The position numbers and the translations under genes were made by a program. Below are positions 13,201 to 24,274 of a stretch of 64,000 nucleotides of DNA, piece after piece. Source of the DNA: Sanghuangporus weigelae (lineage: Eukaryota; Basidiomycota; Agaricomycetes; Hymenochaetales; Hymenochaetaceae); contig CP137321.1 of the NCBI GenBank assembly GCA_033182465.1, positions 2,294,001 through 2,358,000 of the forward strand, read 5' to 3'. The notes under the pieces are model-generated. The model did no database searches and was not told the origin of the DNA. It worked only from the letters and a program-made list of their open reading frames with translations. Position 1 is the first letter of the stretch. Each line of letters begins with the position of its first letter.

Positions 13201-16200
13201 TGCAGCACGGATTCATTAAGACCCGTGAGCCGGTGGAGATGGCCAAGTTCTTACTACAAACGGACGGCCTGAATAAAACAGTCATCGGAGATTATCTCGG
13301 GGAAGGGTATGTTCTCGTTGCTTTTAGTAGTCCAAATACTGAGAGCTTCGCATGAAGTGATGAGGAGAATATCGCCGTCATGCATGCATTCATAGACGAA
13401 ATGGACTTCACCGGACTACCCTTCGTGGATGCTCTCCGTAAATTTCTTCAAGCTTTCCGGCTTCCGGGAGAGGCACAAAAAATTGACCGATTTATGCTGA
13501 AGTTCGCTGAAAGATATATTGCTGGGAATTCCCAAACTCCATTTGCGAATGCCGGTAAGAACGCCATATTCACTCAAAATTCGAACGCGATCGGACTGAT
13601 TGTTGTTGAAGATACCGCTTATGTCTTGTCTTATTCGACAATCTTGCTCAATACGGATGCGCACAATCCGCAAGTGAAAAAGCGCATGACAAAGGAAGAA
13701 TTCATCAAGAACAATCGAGGTATCAACGATGGGGCTAATCTTCCGGATGAACTTCTGAATGCTATCTATGACGACATCACATCGAACGAGATTCGCATGA
13801 AGGACGAGATTGATGCGTACTTGACTTTGCCGTCCCAAGGACCAGGTATTGCTAGTGCTCTTGCAAGCGTTGGCCGCGACTTGCAGAAAGAAGCATATGT
13901 TATGCAATCTCTTGGGATGGCCAACAAGACCGAGGTGAGATGCGATGTGATCGTAACGCGCTAAACTATATCTTATTACCGCATACTCCATTAGGCGTTG
14001 TTCAAGACCTTGATGCGCTCACAGAGGCGGGGATTGAAAGGAGTTGATCAATTCTTCAGTGCTTCACATTTCATTCACGTAAGGCCCATGTTCGAGGTTG
14101 CCTGGATCCCGTTTCTTGCAGGCGTCTCGGGACCTCTTACAGACACGAACGACTTGGAAGTTGTTGATCTGTGTTTGGAAGGGTTCAAATGTGCCATTCG
14201 GATTGCCTGCTTTTTCGATCTGGAACTTCAGCGCAATGCTTTCGTGACCACACTTGCCAAATTCACGTTCCTTAATAATCTTGGCGAGATGAAGACGAAG
14301 AATATGGAGGCAATAAAGGCGTTATTGGACATTGCAATTTCCGAAGGCAATCATCTTCGCGGGTCGTGGCATGAGGTTCTCTCGTGCGTCAGTCAGCTTG
14401 AGAGGATGCAGCTCATAAGCAGTGGGATAGATCTTCCGGACACCACTCGTAGCAGAGGGTGAGTACTTAACAGTCTCCGAACAACTGCGTGATGCTGAAC
14501 AAAGCTTTAGGAAAGTGAAAAAGATGCCTGCGGAGGAGTTAGCCAACGAAAGCCGGTCCACGCACATCACTGTTGCAGCCGACATGGTTTTTTCTTTTAG
14601 CCATTATTTGTCCGGAGTAAGTGTTCATCCTATCCACTTGCATTCGCTCTTTTTTACGCACTGTTTAGACTGCTATTGTCGAGTTTGTAAGGGCGCTTAG
14701 TGCTGTGTCATGGGAAGAGATACAGTCGTCTGGTCTCTCAGAACATCCGCGATTATTCAGCCTTCAAAAGTTGGTAGAAATCTCATACTATAATATGAGC
14801 CGAATTCGTCTCGAATGGTCAAACCTCTGGGAAATCATTGGCGAGCATTTCAACCAGGTTCGTCAACTGTCAGGTCGGATTGCGTGCTGTGCTTGTTTAT
14901 AGTTTAATTATTTCAGGTATGCTGCCATCACAACCCTCACGTCGGCTTTTTCGCTTTGGACGCCCTACGGCAATTGGCCATGAGGTTCCTTGAGAAGGAA
15001 GAGTTACCGCATTTCAAGTTCCAAAAAGACTTTCTGAAGCCATTTGAGTACACGATGATCCACAATACCAACCCGGATATCCGAGATATGGTCTGTACAT
15101 GCCATTTCCATGTTTGTTGCGGTACCGGTTCTGACGGTTCCATTTGAAGGTGCTTCAATGTCTTCAGCAAATGATCCAAGCACGGGTACACAACTTCGTC
15201 TCTGGTTGGAGAACACTATTCAGTGTATTCTCCGCTGCCTCCAAGGTCCTGACAGGTGAGATATATCTGCTATGACAGTTATTCCTATCTCAATGGATTC
15301 TCTAGAGCGTGTCGTTAATACCGCATTCGAGATTGTCACTCGGCTCAACAAAGAGCACTTTGCGGCGATAGTTCGGAATGGTGCATTTGCAGACCTTACC
15401 GTTTGTATCACCGATTTCTGTAAAGTCAGTAAATTCCAGAAAATCAGCTTATTGGCTATCGCGATGCTGCGAGATGTTATTCCGACCATGATTGCTTGTC
15501 CTGATTGCGCGTTGAGCCCGTCGGCTTCCTCGGAGGGCGGTCAGCCTTCACCACTAGACGATGCAATGATCAAGTATTGGTTTCCCGTTCTGTTTAGCTT
15601 TTACGACATTATAATGAACGCTGAGGATCTGGAAGTCAGACGACTGTGAGTGCTCGCGCTCTTATCTAAGGTCTTCACTGATGCCGTCATCAAGGGCGCT
15701 TGACTCGTTATTTACTACACTCAAAACTTACGGATCTTCCTTCCCTGTGGACTTCTGGGACACCGTGTGCCAAGAGTTGTTGTTCCCTATATTTGCCGTG
15801 TTGAAGAGCTCGTCCGACTTGTCTCGCTGGACCACGCAGGAAGATATGAGTGTATGGCTTTCAACAACGATGATTCAAGCACTCCGAGACTTGATCGATC
15901 TATACACTTTCTACTTCGAGACTTTGGAGCGATTTTTAGATGGACTTCTCGATTTACTATGCGTCTGCATTTGCCAAGGTGATCGAATATGCTTATTTAC
16001 CCCCTGGGATTCACTAACAGTTACTCCAGAAAATGACACTCTGGCGCGAATAGGGACAGCGTGCCTTCAGCAGCTACTCGAAAAGAATGTCAAGAAGCTC
16101 AGCGCTGAACGATGGGAACGGGTCGTGACGACATTCATAAAATTGTTCAGGACAACGACACCTCATCAATTATTCGACGAAAATTTGCGAGGAGAGGTTG

Positions 16201-17103
16201 ACGGAGCTTCTTCCGAAGTTTCAGACACGCAAGAGACCGGCCAAGCGATTATTCCAGCTCTGCTGTCGGTAAATGGCGATAGCAGAAAGAGCGTGCGGAT
16301 ATCGGCAGGGGAGCGAAGACGGATCTTCAAGCAGATCATTGTCAAATGCGTCCTGCAGCTGTTACTCATCGAAACAACGAATGAGCTTCTTCAGAATAAC
16401 GAAGTCTACGACACGATACCTCCCGAGCATCTTCTCCGATTGATGGGCGTGTTAGATCACAGCTATCAGTTCGCACGGATGTTCAATGAGGATAAGGAGT
16501 TGCGGACAGCCTTGTGGAAAGTCGGTCAGTCAAATCTGTTGCTCTCATGCTAATAAATGTTGAGAATCGTTGCTCTCAGGCTTCATGAAGCACCTTCCTA
16601 ACTTGCTCAAGCAAGAGACAAGCAGCGCAGACACGCTTGTTACGGTGCTTTCACGAATGTATTATGATCCTCGACCGCAACATTTGGCGTTAAGACCGCA
16701 AGTGGCTGATAAATTCCTTCCGTGAGTGACTAAACCTCATTCGCTCAGATAACAACTGATGAATGAGATATCGTAGGCTTGGTTTGGGCGTCATCACCGA
16801 CTTCAACAAGCTTCGCATGGACACTTCGGCCAAGAATATCGCAGCGTGGATGCCTGTCATCGCGAAGATCGTTCAAGGCTTCTGCAGTCTAACCGACAAA
16901 GCGGTTCGTATCGTCCCTTCCTCCAATCTGAACATGCCGTTGACAGTCTTCTTAACTCTTTTCAGTTCGGGAGGTTCCTTCCTGCGATCTACCCTGCAAT
17001 GGCAGAGCTCGTTGCACGGGACTTGTCATCAGAAGTACGATCGCATCTTCGTGACTATTTCGTCCGTGTTGGACAATTCCAGGGAATATTAGAGCGCTCG
17101 TGA
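10259..17103 (+). CDS. SEC7: ARF guanine nucleotide exchange factor SEC7/BIG
   Basis: A large multi-exon gene for the late-Golgi ARF-GEF, which loads ARF1 with GTP to drive vesicle budding at the trans-Golgi network. The first ATG is at 10259. The N-terminal 200 residues are acidic, Ser/Pro/Thr-rich and probably disordered. Then come the DCB region (about 10930-12050), the HUS region with the YLNYDCD motif (about 12060-12615) and the SEC7 domain (about 13130-13850). That domain includes [15 protein letters not shown], then [14 protein letters not shown] with the catalytic glutamate finger, [20 protein letters not shown] and [16 protein letters not shown]-terminal HDS-type helical repeats run to the end ([26 protein letters not shown], stop 17101-17103). 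Intron 13555-13611 is 57 nt, free of stops and in frame. More than a dozen short introns are implied; I did not fix every join. Confidence 0.95.
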
Positions 17104-17333
17104 TTTATGTCTGTAACGGAAATTACGCCTCCCGGTACCTATTTCCCATTTTACTTTCTCCGCAAGTCGATTACCATACTCCTTCGTACTTTAGTTTAGT
17201 TAGGGACATATTTATCCGTAGTGGTTTCGCATTTTGTAATCACAATCATCATCACGTTCATATTCGCTTTTCCAAGAAAAATGGTATTGTTTCCTGGATT
17301 GAAAAGGGAAATTATACGCATACGACAATGTAA

Positions 17334-20300
17334 CTAATAAAACGGTCCAGATAATCCGTTTGGAAAGCCTGTCGTCGCTCCTTGCATGCCCCAACCGGTT
17401 GGTTGTGGGCGTAGAGCGTCGTACTTGTCTGTAAGCGTAAAGTAAAAATGTCAGATCACAAAGGAATTACCAGGAATAAGTTGATTCAACTCACTAGAGG
17501 GCTGTGGCGCATTGTCCTGCGCGAATGTTCCAGATTTCATTTGAGCAAAGACATTCGCAGGTGCAGTGCTGTTGGCATTCGCGTTATTGCTTGGTAATGA
17601 AGGAAGAGGTGGGACAGGAGGAACTGGCGGCGGCGGAGAGGTGGCTTGTCCAAAGCTAGGATTGAAGCCAGTGACATCTAAGAACAATTCAGCCACTCAG
17701 CACCTTGGGAGTCAACGCATTGAACTTACTGGGTTGCAGAGGCCCGAACGTCCTCCCACCGGAGAAGGGACCAGATCCGAAAGCACCAGGATAGCTGGTC
17801 GTCTGGCTCATCAAAGGACCCGTGTTCGGTAAGCCAGTTGGCTGCGGCTGCAATTGAGTTCCATATCCTGTTGGTTGCGCGTTCAGAGCACCAGAGTACC
17901 CAGTAGGCTGGACACCAAGGAAGCCAGTTGGCTGCATAGCCAACGTATTGGGCATTCCTGTGGGCTGAGTATTGAGGAAGGACGGCTGCAGTGATGCGGC
18001 ATTGAACATAGGCGGATTGCTAGCCGGACGTGTTGGAACGAAGCTATTGAAGCCCGTCGTAGTCGGGATGAGAGGATTTAAAAAGCCCTGGTTCGCAGGG
18101 ACGGGTGCAAATGGTCCACGAGGTGCAGCCTGCTGTTGTGGTTGTTGCGGCTGCTGCTGCTGCGCTGGGAAGCCAATGACATGAGATTGGAATGTATCCA
18201 TCGGCACAGGCGACGATCCCAAGCCCATGCCGCTTTGGAAGCTCGTCGGTGGAGAGACGATAGGAGGCGACACGGCGGAAACAGGTGCTGAAGCAGCCGC
18301 AGGAGGACTCCTCACCGCCGTGCTTTGAGTCTTCAGAGCGCTCAGGCGCGCGAGTTGCTCAAAGACATTGGATTCAGTCGTACGCGCGAGGCTTGATCCC
18401 GTTGGCGTGGAACTCACGGGCGTTTGTGACGTTGCCGAACGTGCTTGAGTCTCTGGGCCCGCTGGCGGTGGAGGAGCAGGCACAACTGGAGGCTGGGTCT
18501 GAGTAGGAGGAGCAGAGGGAGCCCGTGCATTACCCGTTGGGGGCTGCGTCGAGCTAGGCCTATTGGTCCACGCATCGTCATCAAAGCCACTAACAATCGG
18601 AGCTGCAGAAGCAGCTCTTGGAGGTCCATTTACGCTGCTAGGAGACGTTACACGCACTGTCACCGGACTGTCTAGACGGTTGATTTGCTGAGACGCAGTA
18701 CTTATAGACTGGAGATCAACAGTAGTTGGTGGTGTGCTTTTGCTGGGCTGAGGTCTACCCCTGCGTGTGTTATTCTTCAGTATGCCTCCTGGGCCAGCGA
18801 ACAGGCCTGGAGAGGCTGACTGCCTGCCTGGCGTGTTTCGACTTTCTTCCTCCTGTAACTTCCGTGCAAGCTCTTCATCTTTCTTCATTTGCTCCTCAAG
18901 TACCGAGATGTTTCCGCTTCCCTGTTTGCGCTGGGAGATAGCTTTCGTGACTCTTATGATATCTCCCTCCCGTAAACCGAGCGAACGCATTGTCTGTTCC
19001 GTAATATCAGGTAGAACCGACTCGTCAATCTTATCCCGCTCGAATGAGTTAGCGTATCGTGTGCAGTCATCAAGATCACAACCCGCATTCAAGAAGAATT
19101 CAAACCAATCAATGTTCTTCGTCTTCTTTGGCGGCACAGGCTTCTTGGGCTCAGGTTGTAAGGAGCGCCGCCTCATCGCTAATGGCTCATCATCCGAACT
19201 CCCTGGAGAAAGTGCTCTAGATGAAGATTTACTGCCGCTCTGCGATCGTTCGATATACTTCAAGTCCTCCTGAGACATTTTGACCGTCGGAACTTCGATG
19301 ACGACGCCGTTAGTCTTATGCAAGCGGAGTTTGCCATTGGACAGCCCTAGGAACTCTGCCTCGACTTTGAATTGACCTGTGCGATCGTGCCAAGTACGCA
19401 ATCGATCTGGGTTAGGATGAGAACCTGCAAACGAAACCAAGATAGCATGAGCGAACTTCATATTCTCCATAGGTCGAACAATAAACGTAAAACTCACGAG
19501 GTTTATCACCAGAAGGTCGAGCTTTGTCGCGCGGAGGGGACGAATTGCTTCGATCCTCAGACGGCCTGGGACGACTTCCAGACGCACTTGAACTGTGGCG
19601 CAAACGACCGTTAGAACCACGAGATGCTGCTACAGAACCGACAAAGACACGTACGGGCGATTCTGACGAGCAGAACGTCTTCGTTCTTCCTCCTCCTCTT
19701 TCTCTTGTCTACGTCTTTCTTCCTCTTCCTGCAATTTTCGTTCACGCTCGCGTTCCCTGCGTTTACGCTCCGCATCAGCAGCCTCGGCAGCTAGTTTGGC
19801 CTTGCGCTCTGCTTCTGACCGTTGCCGCTCTGCTTCCTGTCTTTCGCGTTCGCGTTCTTCTTGCTCACGTTGAGCTGCTTCTCTGGCGGCTTCATGTTCA
19901 TTAGCATATCCGTTTGCCGCCTTGGTTGTAGATGCGGACTGATAAAGTAGTCGTTAGCAATTCGAGCATAAAGAAATGAAAAGTTGGTCATTACCGTCTC
20001 ATCAAGCTCAACATAGGATGCAGGAACGACACCCTCGTGCCCCAAAGAATCACGAACTTTCCACCATTCGTCACCATCTTTCTCCAAAACGATCAAGCGA
20101 TCTCCTTCCTGCACTGTTAACTCATCGTCACCATCCGCATTGAAGTCGTACAGGACAATGCACCACTCGTTTCCATCGTCTGCCTTAGTTCTTGGCGCAC
20201 GAGTATCGACGTAAGTTTCTTCAGGCTCACTATCTGGTTCAGGCTCACGAGGGGAGATGATTGACGGAGGACGTTGTGCGAAATGCACGCTAAAACCGTT

Positions 20301-21539
20301 CTTCTTCGGTTTAGGCGATGTTTGTCTGGCTATTGATGGCTCTTCTTCCTTCTGCTGTACTTCAACCGGAGACTCGGCTGAAGTAGCCGACGCCGCTTTA
20401 GCTGCTGCCTTGGATTTATCGAGTTTCTCGATGATCTCCTCCGCATAATCCTTTGCACCGGCATTGAAGTGAAGATGAATGGGCGTCTCTCCACCGATCT
20501 CGATGTGCACATGCTTCGTCTTCTCCATATATGAGCTTTCCACATCCGTCGTTGGCCATTTCTGTACAGGAGTCTGCCAAAGTAATATATTCATTAGTTC
20601 ATTGTTGACCAGGATGTCAAGAAAGAACGCACCTTATCCGCCTCACTGGCGAAGAATATAGCGCCATTGCCGATTCCTAGCGTGCCCTTCTTTTTCTTGC
20701 CCTTCTTGTCGACTTCGGAAACGGACCACGTCTTAATGTGGTCGGTCGGCTGAGCCTTTGTGTGCGACGCTGCGACAAGCTCGGCCGGGTCTACATATGG
20801 CGCAGATGGTCGGGGAGGCTGAGATAATCATAGTAGTGTCGATAGGAGTACTACTAATAGTTAGTGATGAACGCACCGAAGGCGGGACAATGATTGCAGG
20901 AGCAACCGGTGCAGGAGTCTCCTCTTCCTCTTCCTGTTCTGCCTCTGCAGGAGACACTTCAGCATCAGTAGCCTACAAACATACAGGCTCAGAAAGAAAA
21001 TGGCATTCGAATAGAGGAACAGAAGTAATAACCTCGACGTAGTTCTCTGGCACGAATCCGGCTTTCCCGCCATCCTTCTCGGTTTGTACGAGCAGCCAAC
21101 CGTCTTCGGCATCGAATGCTAGGAGGACGTCATCCTCCTTAATGGAGAGCTCGCCGGGAGCGCTCGCGTCGTAGTCATATAACGCCTTCACTAGCGACTT
21201 GTGCGGTGCCTGAAACGAAATGATACGTACCGTCACTCAGAATTCACAAACTCCAAGAGGGATTGTAGACTTACAGGTTCAACATAAGCAGCTGGGATAA
21301 GCCCACCCTCATTCGACTCGTCCCCATCTCGAGGCTTGACCTTCCACCAACTATCAAAGGCAAACAAACATCAAATCTCACATAAGAAGTGTAGGGTACC
21401 TGCTGCAGACATACTCATCATCAGTACGCTCGATGAGGAAGAGGATCTGGTCCTCCTTGACGGAGATCTCCTCTTCCGAGTCTGCACTGTAGTCATATAG
21501 GGCCTTGAGCACGCCGAGATAGAGAGACGCGGAAGCCAT
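17334..21539 (-). CDS. SLA1: Actin cytoskeleton-regulatory endocytic adaptor SLA1
   Basis: An endocytic coat adaptor that binds cargo, clathrin and Las17/WASP at cortical actin patches. Start ATG 21539 (MASASLYLGV...). Two SH3 domains occupy the N-terminus (about 21539-21290, then KSLVKALYDYDASAPGELSI near 21200), and a third reads WCIVLYDFNADGDDEL (about 20160-20000). Next are an ERQ-rich charged helix (about 19900-19650), SHD1 (LRTWHDRTGQFKVEAEFLG, about 19420-19240) and SHD2, a SAM-like fold (WFEFFLNAGCDLDDC, about 19110-18930). The C-terminal third is rich in Gln, Pro and Thr and holds at least six copies of LxxQPTG, the Prk1/Ark1 phosphorylation motif, plus LIPTTTG. The last exon ends at the stop at 17334 (GLSGPFY). 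The domain order matches yeast Sla1. Confidence 0.95.
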
Positions 21540-21929
21540 GGTCGCCGCACACAGTGTTGAGTTGAGATGAAGGAGGAGGACGGCACGGCGGCTCCAACTT
21601 AACCTGACCGTGGGAAGTTAGGCTTTACTTGATCTTACACTCAGCTCAAGCTAGAGCTTTGGTTCAAGTCGTACGTACTCTTGTTTACAACTACACTAGC
21701 AAGAAATCTATGCTTTCTGTAAAGAGCTATCGTGTTCTGCGCTCATCAAGTTTTGCTGTATCTAACCGTATCTAATCCTCTGACGATCTCGGCTTCATGT
21801 CATCATCCTTCCAGATGGTTTCGAGCTGCGGAAGCTGTATACTGGCAGCAACCGGGCCATTCCACTCAAGGAACTTTCAACAAACGAAACTCAGCTTTTC
21901 TACCAAGCCCTTTATATTCCGAAACACAC
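21540..21929. other. Intergenic stretch upstream of SLA1
   Basis: About 390 bp holding the SLA1 promoter and the 3' flank of the next minus-strand gene. No feature was recognised. Confidence 0.5.
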
Positions 21930-23474
21930 CTAGCAATTCTCAATATCCCAGACTCCAATCATTCCACCGCGTTTCTAACATAATACCAAACGATTGTAAA
22001 TCAACAAGAGTTGAGGGACAAACTAGAGAAGGAATGAACTTACCGGTCCTCGATTATCACAAGTCGTCGGATGCTCATAGTATCTACCGTGCCATGTCGC
22101 TGGAGTACTGGAGCACATCTTGTACCAATCGTCCCCCGCGACGAGGTTCCACAGCTCCGCTTCGTATCTCTGAAAAAAGGAATAATCATCAGTCAGGAGC
22201 AGGCTGCAAGGAAAGAAGAGATACCAGACCTTTTTACCAGACGCTTGACAACCCTGTGAGAAACGAGTTCATCAATCAAGATGGCGTGCATGAGAGAGAA
22301 GTGGAGCATACCACATCTCGGAGTGGGCCCCAGTAGGGTTTACAGTCCAATTGGTTGCTTACCACCCACTTTCCGTATACGCCAGAGTTCTTGAGACATT
22401 ATTTATAAGTACTCAAATCTCAAGCAAGGCTGTAAAAATCACGGTTGCTCACTCGAAGCTCACACGAATCTGGCTTCTCAAATTGTTGGTCCTGAATTAC
22501 AATTGGCATATACTGGCATGCTTTGTTCCAGTTATATCCACGAGGGATGTTGAGAAGTCGAGCTTCATATTCACCTGTAGAACAACAGCGGCTTTCAGCA
22601 AACCATGCCTGAAAGTACATGAACTGAAATGTTTGCTCACGCTTGTCGAAAGAATGGCAATGTTCTGCAGACACTGCAGTACTCCAGAACATTCCAGACT
22701 TGCGATACCGTTGGATCTCGTCTTCAATTGTGCAATCACTCGGGTCATATACCGTCCAGTACCCGTGCATATGCAGTCCCTAACATCGTCAGTCGGAATC
22801 TTCTTCAGATCTACAGTCACATATAAACACATACAACTTGTCTGCATTGGTCTGGAGTCTCGAAAATATGTCCGTTTATCTCTATCGGCAAGGATTGGCA
22901 TGCCCTCGTAGGACTGAAATCCCTATCATGAGATACATTCTGCAGCTGAGCAGTGTATCGACCTTTCACAAACAGGAAAGACGAGAACGTAAGCGTGCAT
23001 ATACACGAGCAACCGTCAAATGTTCCTGTGACGACAAACACTCACGGGTGTGATATGAATCAAGGCATTCTAGTTTTCTAGTAAAGTCCCAGTATATCCC
23101 CGAGTTGCGATACCTTTCGCGTTCGTCTGGCGATATCGGTTGTGGGAACGATGGCTGTCGCCCTCCAATACTCATACCGATCATGTAGATAACCTGGATG
23201 AATGCCAGAGCGCATATAACTAGCACGTACTGCTCGACTAGTAGATGTCGAATCATCGGTGTGTCCTCCACTGGATCCAGTGGACGAGGTAGAACCATAT
23301 TGTGGCAGGGAATCTTGCCCTGGCGGACTTCCGAAAGCATAGAGTAGTTTCTACTTAACATCAGAGCACCGTAAATTTAGAAGAATATATTCACAGAAGC
23401 CTCGCATAGCGTTGCTGACGATGCTGATACTCGTAGTACCTAGCGCTCTGCAAGCGCCCGTTACTGGGAGCCAT
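21930..23474 (-). CDS. Membrane protein with three repeated cysteine modules, function unknown
   Basis: I do not recognise a named family; similar Agaricomycete hypothetical proteins exist as far as I recall. The gene has several short introns. Exon 1 (ATG 23474) begins MAPSNGRLQSARYYEYQ; exon 2 continues with a cytosolic LSEVRQGKIPCHNMVLPRPL and one hydrophobic helix (YVLVICALAFIQVIYMIGM), so it is probably a type II membrane protein. The ectodomain repeats a unit of about 40 residues three times: RYTAQLQN...ACQSLPIEINGHIFETPDQC, then EYEARLLN...ACQYMPIVIQDQQFEKPDSC, then RYEAELWN...MCSSTPATWHGRYYEHPTTC. Each unit has the pattern R/E-Y-x-A-x-L...C-x3-P-x9-P-x3-C. Linkers carry further W and C (HGYWTVYDPSDC; terminal GGMIGVWDIENC before the stop at 21930). 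Paired cysteines fit extracellular disulphides; the role is unknown. Confidence 0.75.
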
Positions 23475-24274
23475 GTTTACACTACAGTCAGATCATGTCA
23501 CTTGGGAGGCGCACCTGCCGATAAATGCAGAGATGATTCGCCCTGAAAAGTTGGATGAGTTTCCTACAGCGCTCATGTTAATAGCATTGTATGGAATGAA
23601 GCAGCAGGCGATTAGTGGGGAGTGCCAGTGCTTGAGGGTGGTTGATAGCTTATATCAAGTCCATAAGCGCCCGCTGAGTTTGAATCTATACTTGGGAAAG
23701 ACAGTTTTAGTCCAATAGACGCCCGTTCTGTATCTGCTGTAAAGATACATACACCGAATTAGGGACAGAAGTACGGAGGCAGTCCAGGAAACAAGCAAGA
23801 TGTGGGAGCTTACTTCACAGCAATTGAGCCTTGAGGTGATATGGTTCACTAGAACTAATCAAGAAGTATAGTATGCATGAATTCAAGGCAGTGTACATGA
23901 AGAAGAGGTTCAGCGATCTTCATTTGTCTCAGGGCTGTCTAGACAGAGTAAGGCGGCATGCGTGAGCAACACAGCCCTCACCCAGAAGAGACTCAGATTC
24001 CTCCACTGAGTGCTAAATATTTGAGCTTGTAATGAGATGGTTTCACAGCAGGATCCTTACGCACAGGATCAGAAATAAACGAACGGGAGATTTGTATGTA
24101 GGAATCGTTGTTGGCAGAATCTGTTGTACGAACGTTCGACTCAGATGATTATTACGCGCTTAGAAAGAAAAAATATTTTTGTGTGATTTTTTGGATCCGA
24201 ACACGTGCCGCGCATACACGAAACCCTTGTGCTGCTGTCCGTCTCCCTCTCCCTCATCTTTCTCTTTCTTCATC
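23475..24274. other. Intergenic stretch, divergent promoter region
   Basis: About 800 bp between the divergent membrane-protein and eRF3 genes. It ends in a pyrimidine-rich leader (CT tracts at about 24240-24270) just before the eRF3 ATG, a usual fungal 5' leader composition. No other feature was seen. Confidence 0.5.

Noticed and set aside
17566-18675. Plus-strand frames within SLA1
   Set aside because: Shadows of the Gln/Pro-rich minus-strand coding region, which has clear domains and repeats.
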